Below are positions 21,402 through 30,967 of a DNA stretch of 64,000 bases, piece by piece. Below the pieces are notes generated by a model that was given only the letters and a program-made list of their open reading frames with translations, was not told the origin of the DNA and did not search any database. This DNA comes from Vigna angularis. Lineage: Eukaryota; Streptophyta; Magnoliopsida; Fabales; Fabaceae. Location: positions 5,206,479 through 5,270,478 of the forward strand of contig NC_068977.1 of NCBI RefSeq assembly GCF_016808095.1, read 5' to 3'. Position 1 is the first letter of the stretch. Every line of letters begins with the position of its first letter. A program made the position numbers and the translations under genes.

Positions 21402-23369
21402 TGTGAGACCTCGGAAAAATTAAACCATAATTATCTTGTCTAATCTCAATTAATACATTGCTGAGTCACCTGTCAGCTTCCATAAATGCACCCACGCCAC
21501 ACGTCCAGTGCATTAAAAACGCACTTTGCACTGCATGCACGAGCGCCACGTGTCACGTTAGAAGTTTCTGAAATCAGAAGTGGGAGTGCAGGTGTCAGCA
21601 GAGGAGACGCTCGTTCGTTTGGGCGTGGAAATTAACAAAACTGAGTTTTTGAAAAAACTCTCTCTCACCTGCACGCACTCTTCTTCTTCCTCAGAACTCA
21701 ACTCTTCATTTTCTCTACCTTCTCTCTAGAACCAGTTCACCTTCTCTCTACTGTAACTCATCACCTTCTTCTCCGATCACGTTTCAGAACCGTAGAAACG
21801 TTCCCTGAGACGTGAGCGTCATTCTGGACCGAACAGAATTGGGATCTGAGCTGGTAAGTTCTCGTTGCTAACCGTTCGTCCATTTGGTTTCATGCGAACC
21901 CTAGTTCTGGTTGCATGCATGGGTTATAGGTCTGAGTTGTTTCTGATTTCTGGTGTTTTAGATTAAGTGCAAGTTGTTGAGCGAAACCTGAGGGTAGACC
22001 GCTGTTAGAGGACGAACTAAACCTTGCTTTTTGGGGAGTACACTGCTATCCAGGTAAGGGAAGCTTAATAATTTAGTTTATACGTAGATGATTGTGTGCA
22101 AGTATGATAGAAATAGAATGTATGAGATGTATGCTGTTTGAGTATGACTGAACGATCGCTATTATGCATGAATGAATATAGAATGTGCTGGTTGGTACGT
22201 ATGAATTGGAATATGGATGATTTTGTATAGTATGAGTTGTTAATATGAATTCTATAATGTATGTAAATTAAATGAGGAATCTGAGATTATATGATTATGA
22301 ATCGTATGAGAAATGTTGAGTTAGAATAGATGAAAAATATGAATATGATAATTATTACTATGATAAGCTGCGTTCGTCATCGTACGGTCTTATACCGTTC
22401 GGTTTCTAGTCATTTCCTTAAAAAGGAATTCTTTTATCTGAAAAGAGTCCCGATCGAGAACGAGTGTCCCGTGAAATACTAGGTTGAGCGTTCGGCTCAG
22501 CCTAGTGGTAATCTTGTAATTTAAATTAAGTTATTATCCCTTATACTTATAAATTGGTAGCGCTCGGTCTAGCGTTCGTCCTAAGAAGTGTACGGTCTTA
22601 TACCGAACGCTCGTCCATACCTTTGATTTCAGAACATACGTAAATAGCGTTCGTCTCAAATTATCAGTAAATGAATATTTGCTTTCGGTCATTGACTGGC
22701 AGTCGATCCTGTTAAACCAATTGCTCTCAGTATCACTAAATAATCGTCTTTTTGTATCTTTATCCATTTGAATTTGGTCTAAAGTCTTTGCACCTAAATT
22801 ATTCTGAACATTGATGTTATATCTCTAAGAGTCGGTTCATTCAACTGATTCTAGTAGTAGTCACGTTCGTCATGTAAGTACGTATTGATTTCTTCGGTTT
22901 GACAACGAGCCTTCTAAATCTATTCTTTAGCGTTCGTCTTCGTTCTTTAGAAGTATGAACGTTCGTTATTTTATATTTTTAAAACTAAAGATAGAAATGA
23001 TGATAAATTATAAGATGTTGAAGTGCGAACACTATATTGAATGATTATACGATTATGGAATTTGAACGAGCGTTCCGGGGAGGAACGACTCTTATATATA
23101 TATATTGAACAGTAAATTTGGTAAAGTATGACTATGGATAAGTTAAGACTCGCTGTCCATCCTGATGTTCCGTGAGTACTATCTTCATGTAGAGGAAGTA
23201 TGTCATGTGTGGGAACGGCAGGAGGTCCTTAGTCCATAAGTTAACATGGGCGACGTAAGAACGGACTGACCTCGAGTGGCAACTGTTTGGTGTATCCCAG
23301 TTACTACATCACTCGGGTGCAAGGACGCTTGTAACTACACAGATTCATACAGTCCGGACGGTCGGTCTA

Positions 23370-23429
<60 letters not shown>

Positions 23430-23917
23430 GATGATGTTATATGTTGAGTTATGTGTTTGTATGAATTGAAATGTTAGTGTATATGTTGACGTATGAATTA
23501 AATTACTTAAGCTTACCCTTTCGTTTTCCTTGTGTTGTCGTTTTGTCTATGTACGTTCGTCCTGTCATTGCAATGATCATCCGTGTGGATGTGAGCAGAT
23601 GGAGGTGCGTCACTTGAAGAGGTGCTAGAAGAAGAAAATTTGGAAGACGCAAATCTGGTGGAAGTGGAAGTTAAAGCTGAGCCTTAAAGCGCTCGCGTGT
23701 TTTCTTTTGTTGTCTGTTAGTTTTATTTTTGGACGTTCGGTCATAGTTTTGTAAGACCGTTCGTCTCTGAACTCCTGTCTTTATTGCGTTCGTTTATTTC
23801 TGTAATTTAAGCCGTTCGGCTTTTGACGCTCGTTTAGAAATGTAAAGACTGCATTGTTTTACTGGTTTAATGTAATTAATTCTGATTATGGTAATTACTG
23901 TATTTTGGGATGTTACA
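21402..23917 (+). mobile_element. Solo LTR, family A, copy 1 (2.5 kb)
   Basis: TGTGAGACC to GGGATGTTACA, flanked by the exact duplication ACAAG (21397-21401 and 23918-23922). The undisturbed pre-insertion site is visible in the sister LTR. The first 400 bp look like a transcribed leader (pyrimidine-rich, ACGTTTCAGAACCGTAG), followed by GGTAAGGGAAGCTTA, AT-rich sequence, CGTTCGTCC-type motifs, then the conserved 3' block and ATGATCATCCGTGTGGATG. No internal domain or second LTR. The element lineage is not determined. Confidence 0.93.
23371..23425. repeat. (TA)n microsatellite
   Basis: About 27 TA dinucleotides within the family-A solo LTR. Copy A3 has a shorter TA run at the same position (55964-55981), so the tract predates the split of these copies. 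Confidence 0.95.
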
Positions 23918-24021
23918 ACAAGACAAAAGAAGAGGATTTAACAAGTTATAAGTTAGAAAGGAGTTGATTTTGCTACTAAAATGATGCTTAAATAATGGTA
24001 AAATTTAGCATTATCAATTTG

Positions 24022-25473
24022 ACAATACAATACTCCCCAGGGAAAGAGAATATCCCTGTTGATGCTTTATCTAGGAGCTTTGCAATGGCTTGGTCAATTG
24101 CAGAAGCAACCAGAAAAGATGAGGAATTGATGAAAATTTTTCCAGAATGCAAGAACAACTCAGGGAAGAAGGGGGACTATGCAATACAGCAAGATATTTT
24201 GACGTGGAAAGGGCGAATTATGCTGCCAAATCATGCAGAACTGATAAATCAGATTATAGGAGAATTCCATGGATCAAAAATTGGTGGTCACGCGGGAACT
24301 ACAAGAACTATGGCTAGACTGAGTGCTCAATTTTTTTGGCCCAAAATGCGGGAAGATATAAGGATGTTTGTGAAGGAATGCTCTATTTGCCAGCAAGCTA
24401 AAGTCATTCAGTTGGTCTGCTGCAACCCCTACCAATTCCAAACTTGATTTGGGAAGACATTGCTATGGATTTCATTGTTGGCTTACCAATTTCGCAGGGT
24501 TATTCCAATATCATGGTGGTCATTGATAGACTTTCAAAGTTCGCGCACTTTATTCCATTAAAGACAGGATTTAATAGCAAAACTGTATCTAAAATTTTCA
24601 TTCAACATATTGTCAAATTATATGGATTTCCAAAATCCATTGTGTCTGATAGAGTCTTCATCAGCAACTTTTGGAAGTTATTATTCAAGTATCAAGGCAC
24701 CACTTTAGCCATGAGCTCATAATACCATACTCAATCCGACGGCCAAACCGAAAATTTAAACAGAACTTTGGAGATGTATCTCAGATGTTTTGTCTTTGAC
24801 CATCCTAAGAAATGGCTGGAGATGCTCCCATGGGCTCAATTTTGGTATAATTCATCTTTTCACCATAGTATTGGTATGTCTCCCTACCAAGCGGTCTATG
24901 GAAAGTTACCACCAACTATAATTAAATATGAGCATAGTGACAATGACCCCGTAGACCTACAAGAGAGCTTAAAGAACCGTGATGTTTTATTGAAGAAATT
25001 AAAAGCTAAGCTTCACCATTCTAAGAATTATATGAAGGGGCAAGCGGATAAGAAAAGAAGAGATGTTTTCTTAAGTAGGGGATCTTGTTCTAGTGAAATT
25101 ACAACCCTACAGGCAACATTCGGTGACCCTGAGAAGGAATCAAAAGTTGAGCTTAAGGTACTTTGGACCTTTTAAAGTTATTGAGAAGATTGGCAAGGTT
25201 GCTTACAAACTCCTACTCCCAGATTCCGCAAAAATACACCCAGTGTTCCACATTTCATTGCTTAAGAAATTTCATGGAGATCCTAAGCAACCATATTTTC
25301 CATTACCTCTTACTACTACTGAAGTGGGACCAATCATGCAACCTTATCAGATTCTGGACAAAAGAGTGGTTAACAGAAACGGACGAGAAGTAACCGAGGT
25401 GCTGATACAATGGAATTCGTTTTATGACGCAGACAATTCATGGGAAGCCATTGAAGAAGTACAGAAAGCATAC
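24022..25473 (+). pseudogene. Integrase and chromodomain of Reina-like element
   Basis: Resumes the polymerase frame after the insertion (TIQYSPGKENIPVDALSRSF). The zinc-binding part carries HGSKIGGHAGTTRTMARL and CSICQQAK. A frameshift follows at about 24405. The catalytic core shows MDFIVGLP (first Asp), IVSDRVF (second Asp) and QSDGQTENLNRTLE (Glu). A TAA at 24720-24722 interrupts it and another frameshift lies near 25080-25145. The C-terminal GPFKVIEKIGKVAYKLLLP module and a chromodomain-like EVLIQWNSFYDADNSWEAIE follow. It is cut at 25473 by another insertion; the last codons resume at 27773. Confidence 0.87.
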
Positions 25474-26096
25474 TGTACCAGCAGGACCGGGCGATGTACG
25501 GACAACCACAGGCCGCCCGCCCCCCAGGTCACGAACAAGACCGAGCGTTCGTCCAAAGCCGCCCGCCCCCCAAGTCACAAACAAGACCGAGCGTTCGTCC
25601 AAGGTCGCACCCCTTCCCTAGTCACAATGAAGACCGTTCGTCCACTAAAGGTAAAAGGGGCCTTCATCAGGCCCATTAATGGTAAAAGCCCATTACGATC
25701 ATTATAAATAAAGGTCTCAGGTATGAGTTCTGGACAACTTTTCCTTACGATGCAACCATGCATCACAAACTGCTCTGTCATATTACTCACTTGAGCGTCG
25801 GAGTGCCTTTAGCAGGTACCCGGCCTCCCGGCTTGGAGCACGGAGTAGCGCCTGGAGAAGGAGGACGTCCGCCCGGCTTGAAGCATGGAGCAGCGCCTGG
25901 AGTAAGAGGGCGTCCGCCCGGCTTGGAGTGTGGAGCAGCGTCCGTCCATCTTTGTACCGTCCGCCAGTTCAGCTTGCTTCGGTTCGTGGGATTCAGCAGT
26001 GTCCGCCCGGTCCATGCATCTTCGCCGTCCGCCCGCCCGTCTTCGACAAGTAAGTTTGTATGTTTTAACAGGGTCCTCACCGACTCAGTCGAAACA

Positions 26097-26118
26097 TTTG
26101 GCGCCCACCGTGGGGCCG
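26097..26118 (+). promoter_or_regulatory. Primer-binding site of miniature element
   Basis: TTTGGCGCCCACCGTGGGG directly after the left LTR end, a form typical of plant Ty3/gypsy Tat-type elements. The tRNA is not assigned. Confidence 0.7.
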
Positions 26119-26279
26119 TGGGATTTCAAATACCCAGTGGTGACCATGAGAGATATGAGCATCCGGCCCCCATTCCCGGCCATCCGACCTCAAGTATTAG
26201 CCGTCCGGCCTCAACCTTAGCCAGATTTGGCATTCACCCCTCGGTCGTTCGGCATCAACCGTCCGGCTATTCGGTCTTA

Positions 26280-26500
26280 GGTACTTCGCCAAAATCTGGC
26301 ATTCAACATTCAACCGTCCGGCAAGTTGGCCTCCAAGGCCGTCCGGCATTAACCTTGATCGTTCAGGTACTTAGCCAAATCCGGCATTCAACATTCAACC
26401 GTCCGGCAAGTTGGCCTCCAAGGCCGTCCGGCATTAACCTTGATCGTTCAGGTACTTAGCCAAATCTGGCATTCAACATTCAACCGTCCGACAAATTGGC
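26280..26500 (+). repeat. 85-bp tandem repeat in miniature element interior
   Basis: About 2.5 copies of a unit that starts GGTACTTAGCCAAATCTGGC, passes through ATTCAACCGTCCGGCAAG and GGCCGTCCGGCATTAACC, and ends GATCGTTCA. The first two complete units are nearly identical, so this is a recent duplication. Surrounding sequence is full of CCGTCCGGC and CATCCGGCC boxes. Confidence 0.8.
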
Positions 26501-26709
26501 CTACTCTATTGGCCGTCCGGCCTCAACAAGCACTCGGCCATCCGGCCTCAGCCAAGGTCGTCCCAGCATAGACCGAGCGGGCGGATAGCACAAGAACGTC
26601 CGCCCTGGTCGAGTGCCAAGGCCGAACTTCCATCCTTTTAACCAAACAGGACTGACCGTCCAATGTGGGCATCCAAGCAAACGTCCAATAATAACCCCCT
26701 CGCATAATA

Positions 26710-26880
26710 AAATTACGCTCGGGCTCGGGGGACTTATGTACCAATAGGACCGGACGCCGTACGAAAAGACAACCAGAGCGTCCATCCAAGACCGTTCGCC
26801 CAGGTCAGAATCAAGGATCACGCGTTCGTCCATGTCGAGCGCCAAGACCGAGCGTTCAGCATGAGGGGCCATCTACAATA
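26710..26880 (+). repeat. Internal copy of purine tract plus LTR start
   Basis: CTCGGGGGACTTATGTACCA at 26722-26741 continues as ATAGGACCGGACGCCGTACG, a diverged version of the true LTR start at 26923, where the identical CTCGGGGGACTTA also precedes it. This looks like a relic of an earlier recombination or template switch at the 3' LTR boundary. Confidence 0.6.
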
Positions 26881-27824
26881 CCCCTACGCATAATAAAATT
26901 ATGCTCGGGCTCGGGGGACTTATGTACCAGCAGGACCGAGCGATGTACGGACAACCACAGGCCACCCGCCCCCCAGGTCACGAACAAGACCGAGCGTTCG
27001 TCCAAAGTCGCCCGCCCCCCAAGTCACAAACAAGACCGAGCGTTCGTCCAAGGTCGCACCCCTTCCCTAGTCACAATGAAGACCGTTCGTCCACTGCCGA
27101 GCGCCAAGAACGAGCGTCAAAGTTATCGCTGCCCGGTTGCTCAATAGACCGGGCGACCCTCCAAGGTTTGCCAGACATGATTCGACCGTCCGCCCAGGTA
27201 CGCAAAAGGACCGAGCGTCCAGTGTGACCGGTCAGCAAAGTCAGATGGCCACACGCACAAGTTGACATCCCTGGCCGATCATCCTTCCAACCGTTCGTAC
27301 TTGGGCCGTTATCAAACCCACTAAAGGTAAAAGGGGCCTTCATCAGGCCCATTAATGGTAAAAGCCCATTACGATCATTATAAATAAAGGTCTCAGGTAT
27401 GAGTTCTGGACAACTTTTCCTTACGATGCATCCATGCATCACAAACTGCTCTGTCATATTACTGACTTGAGCGTCGGAGTGCCTTTAGCAAGTACCCGGC
27501 CTCCCGGCTTGGAGCACGGAGCAGCGCCTGGAGAAGGAGGATGTCCGCCCGGCTTGGAGCATGGAGCAGCGCCTGGAGTAAGAGGGCGTCCGCCCGGCTT
27601 GGAGTGTGGAGCAGCGTCCGTCCATCTTTGTACCGTCCGCCAGTTCAGCTTGCTTCGGTTCGTGGAATTCAGTAGTGTCCGCTCGGTCCATGCATCTTCG
27701 CCGTCCGCCCGCCCGTCTTCGACAAGTAAGTTTGTATGTTTTAACAAGGTCCTCACCGACTCAGTCGAAACACATACCCTCACTTCAACCTTGAGGACAA
27801 GGTTGCTATTCAAGATGGGAGTAT

Positions 27825-28229
27825 TGTCACGCGCATAAAGCATGACAGTATTAAGGGGCGAGAAACGGTTACACCTAGTGGCCACCTGTCAAACAAAGAT
27901 GAAGGCATGTGAGTGCGCAGAGGGACACGTGAGAGGAGAGGAAATACTAAATGGAGGGATTTCATTCAGGGATAGTCAGTCGGTGGTATGGTCCCTCTTT
28001 CTGCAATCATTTTTTCCTCAAATTCTTCTTCTCTGATTTCAGTGTGGATAATTCTCTAAGTTCCTTTCCTTTATTCTTTTACAGGAATGGAACACGCTGT
28101 GACTCATACAGTTTTATTTTCTGCATTTGACATTTTCATTGTTAGCCACGTATTATTTGTACTGGGACAGTTTTACTTCTCAATAAAATTTCATTGCTCT
28201 GTTCGATTTTTATACATACCACTGTTACA
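27825..28229 (+). repeat. 3' LTR of Reina-like element
   Basis: 405 bp, followed by the target duplication CCAAA. The codons before it (HFNLEDKVAIQDGSI, from 27780) are the usual C-terminal tail of this polyprotein type, and AAGATGGGAGTAT serves as the purine tract. Confidence 0.9.
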
Positions 28230-28234
28230 CCAAA

Positions 28235-29099
28235 TCTCAATTTATGAGAACAAAAAAAGGCCATAAGGTCTTTTGACAGAAAACAATGAAGTCTCAAAAG
28301 ACCTTATAGCCTCAACAATTAGATGTAACCATTGAACAAACTAAACCGTGATCTTGTGCGAGCTCTTTGATCCGTGGCATGGGAGAAAACATGAGAGAAC
28401 ATCGACACTATAATCTCCCATTAACTGGCCACTGCCATTTCCTTGATCTCACAAGCACCTTTACTGTGTTCACAACGAATTTTATAGCATGATGAACTTG
28501 AAATTTCAGTTCTATGTCGCCTGGAATGACTTTTTGCGTTTCGAAACCTGGTGACCCTATAAAGATCGATCATAAGCCTAATGTTGCACTTATCTCTCTC
28601 CAGGAAAGGGATTTTTTGGTTTCCTCCATCTGATACTATTCTTAGTATACCCTATGAGTATATTTGGTAGACAAAACTATCTTCTGAAACTCCTTCACAT
28701 ATTTAAGAAAATATTATCTAGAAAGTATTACTTATATGTGTACCTGGATAAAAAATTTCATAATCTTACATACGTTCAAATATATTGAATTTGAGATTTT
28801 ATTTCTAATCGTTTTATTTATCAAATGTTTTGTTTGAAAAAGATTATTCAATTTTTTTAATTTTATTTTTCTTATTTGAATAAAGTAATTCAATCACTAT
28901 CAAATTAAAAAAATATTTAAACGTTAAATAATTATTAAAAATTTAAAAATATCAATAATGATAATCTTATTTAATTGATCTTGATTAATTTTTTTTTTGT
29001 TAAAGTTTTTCATAAATTTTCATTTTATATTTACAAATTCTTTTTCTCAATATGTGACTATTTTTAAATAATGTGAAATGTTAAATTAGATCATAAATA
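28235..29099. other. Intergenic, no gene recognised
   Basis: Immediately right of the retrotransposon. A minus-strand frame over about 28380-28640 is open for some 60 codons with basic and Ser-rich content (for example CNIRLMIDLYRVTRFR), but I recognise no family; it may be a 3' gene relic. The rest is AT-rich. Confidence 0.4.
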
Positions 29100-29765
29100 A
29101 GATAACACCGATTTATGTAAGGTCAAACTAAGTTAATATAGGTTGGGATCAAGTCTAGTCAATTTAAGTTGGGTCAAATTGAGCTAGTCTGAACCTAACT
29201 CAAGCTAGGTATGTGTAGGTCTTGTCTAAGTTAAATTAGACTTAACTTTAACCAAATAGGCATGAGTCTTGATCAGAGTCGGACTAGACTTAACTTAAGC
29301 CAAGTAAACATAGGTTTTGGTTAATTAATGTTAGCTTGATTTTAAGCAAGTTGGTTCAGACCTAACACGTGCTCGAGGTTCAAGTTGAACTAAGTCGGAA
29401 CAATAAATATTTAGTCGAGTTAGGTGAGTTCAAGTTCATTTCAGTTGGGTCAACTCACGTTTAGCCAAATAAAACTAGACTTGGATTGATTTTAGTCCGA
29501 TCAAGCTTAAGTCAAATCTATTCTATTTGGATTTAGGTCGAACTAGAATCAACCTAAGCCTTTGGACTTAAATAAAGCCGAATTAGCTTAAGCTCGGGCC
29601 AAACTAAATCAAGATGAGTTTACATTTTTTTGAATTAGGACCAACCCATATTTACCTAAATTTAGTTGACCTAGGTAGATCATAGTTTAATCAAGATCAA
29701 ATTAGACTTGGATTAAGACTAGATCAAACTAAATCTAGATTAATTTGAATTAGTTTCAAACCCAA
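29100..29765. repeat. Degenerate short repeats on AAGTT(A/G)GGTCAA themes
   Basis: For more than 600 bp the sequence cycles through variants of TAGACTTGG, GGTCAAACTAA, CAAGTCTAGTC and AACCTAACTCAAGC with no strict period. It is less AT-rich than its flanks. No TIR, LTR or open frame was found; origin unknown. Confidence 0.5.
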
Positions 29766-29788
29766 TTATATATATATATATATATATA

Positions 29789-30124
29789 GGTTTAATAGGT
29801 TCGGAGGTCCCTATATTTGCAGGTTCGTTTCAATTGGGTCCTCTAATTTTGGAAGTGATCAATTGGATCTCTAATTTGGTCAATTTGATTCAATAATAAC
29901 ATTTTCGTTAAATATAGATGACATCCAGGTGGCACCGTTTGAGCTGTATAGATGGATTTTTAACATTTTTAATTGTTAAATATATTAATAAATGAAAATA
30001 TAATTAGAAATTATTAAAAATATTAAATTAAGCCGGTGGTGGGAACCCAATTGATCACTTCTAAAATTGAAGGACCCAATTGAAACGAACCCGCAAATAT
30101 AGGGACTTCCGAACCTATTAAACC
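29789..30124. mobile_element. MULE-type MITE, 336 bp
   Basis: Long inverted ends: GGTTTAATAGGTTCGGAGG at the left is mirrored at the right (CTTCCGAACCTATTAAACC). About 100 bp of each end pair. The ends resemble the TIRs of the 5.2-kb MULE at 36443 (shared GGTTTAAT, CAATTGGGTCC and GGTGGCAC blocks), so this is probably a non-autonomous relative. It lies within TA-repeat DNA, so its duplication cannot be resolved. Confidence 0.8.
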
Positions 30125-30128
30125 ATAT

Positions 30129-30192
<64 letters not shown>
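30125..30192. repeat. (TA)n microsatellite
   Basis: About 68 bp of near-perfect AT dinucleotides, interrupted once by AAA, abutting the MITE; a shorter TA tract lies on the MITE's other side. Confidence 0.95.
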
Positions 30193-30196
<4 letters not shown>

Positions 30197-30962
30197 AAAA
30201 ATAAAGTATTGATGAGATAAAAGTTTAAATAGTTTTTTTTTTAAAAGTAATAGATAAATATTTAAATCTTTTGAAGATTACTTTAATGACCATTTTTAAT
30301 TAAAAAACTAATATAACAAGAGATGTTATATAATTTACTTTTAATCAATGAAAGAAATAGTGCAATACACTTTCATGAAATGGCTTTTGGATAAGAAATT
30401 AAAATGGCCTTATGCAAAGTCATTCAGTAATTAAACAGTCAAATGCAACTTAATCATATGGTCCACTAATATGCTATGATCATGGGATAAGACAAAGAGA
30501 AACATATTTATTTTCATTTTTGCTATTTATTTTGGAATAATGAAATCAGATATTATTATAAGATGCTGTTTCCTGCACATGTAGGGCAGACCCACCACCC
30601 TTGCCTTCATGTTTATGACACCCTGTGTTGTCTCGGATGCCAATTTTTGTCCTTTCTTTTCCCCTATTTACTTTAATTTCTGATTTTACCAATTTTATTT
30701 AAATGATTAATTTTGTAAAATTCTGAAACTTATTAATCTTAATATCTGAGAAAAATATAACAAAAAATGCTGAAAATAATGAAATCTTATAATGTTAACA
30801 TAATAAAAGAAACCTGAGTTCTTTGAAGTTAAAAATCGAAAAATAAAATAACCCTTACAAATTTTATTGACATTTATCAAGTGAGATGTGATATAAGTAA
30901 TATTTTTTTTAGAAATATAACAGTAAAAATGTGGTCGTTCTGAACTGTGGATCTTTGCTATG
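30193..30962. other. Intergenic AT-rich DNA
   Basis: No coding stretch, structural RNA or element end was recognised. TAATC at 30963-30967 is the left duplication of the following solo LTR. Confidence 0.6.
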
Positions 30963-30967
30963 TAATC

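Larger units (their letters stand above)
15318..24016 (-). mobile_element. Non-autonomous LTR element, minus strand, inside Reina-like pol
   Basis: Two LTRs (15318-16929 and 19863-24016, the latter opened by a family-A solo LTR) flank a 2.9-kb interior. Flanks are ATTTC (15313-15317) and ATTTG (24017-24021), a 5-bp duplication with one mismatch; the joined host frame needs ATTTG. The minus-strand orientation follows from TTTTTGGCGCCGTTGCCGGG beside the right LTR and from a purine tract AAGTTTGGGGGTATT next to the left LTR. On the minus strand the LTR runs TGATAATGCTAAATTTT to CCCTAACA. No gag or pol was found. The primer-site type occurs in Athila/Tat-lineage elements. Confidence 0.87.
19863..24016 (-). 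repeat. 5' LTR of the non-autonomous element, split by a family-A solo LTR
   Basis: Matches 15318-16929 from TGTTAGGGATTTTCGGCAAG to GCATTATCA, net 1633 bp once 21402-23922 is removed. The break falls at AAAACAAG|ACAAAAG, which is intact in the other LTR at about 16828-16844. Confidence 0.9.
25474..27772 (+). mobile_element. Miniature non-autonomous LTR element, 2.3 kb
   Basis: LTRs 25474-26096 (623 bp) and 26923-27772 (850 bp), both TGTACCAGCAGGACC to AGTCGAAACA, flanked by the exact duplication CATAC (25469-25473 and 27773-27777). A primer site follows the left LTR and a CTCGGGGGACTTA purine-rich tract precedes the right LTR. The interior is only about 0.8 kb with no coding capacity. The left LTR lacks about 235 bp present in the right at about 27097-27325; the junction falls at CACT/CACT direct repeats, which suggests a deletion. 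Confidence 0.9.
11930..28229 (+). mobile_element. Reina-like chromovirus (Ty3/gypsy), nested and defective
   Basis: A full-length LTR retrotransposon with LTRs at 11930-12351 and 27825-28229, flanked by the exact 5-bp duplication CCAAA (11925-11929 and 28230-28234). Order is gag, protease, reverse transcriptase, RNase H, integrase, chromodomain, which is chromovirus order. Short LTRs of about 0.4 kb and a net length near 5.3 kb suggest the Reina clade (inference). It is interrupted by two other elements, at 15318-24021 and 25474-27777, and by several stops and frameshifts, so it cannot move by itself. Confidence 0.9.

Noticed and set aside
25787..26080. Minus-strand frames with RPP/PGG repeats, repeated at 27454-27885
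   Set aside because: Present in both LTRs of the miniature element and opposite to its direction; no family recognised.
25758..26459. 233-codon plus-strand frame
   Set aside because: It crosses an LTR boundary and a primer site of the miniature element; GC-rich repeat sequence explains the lack of stops.
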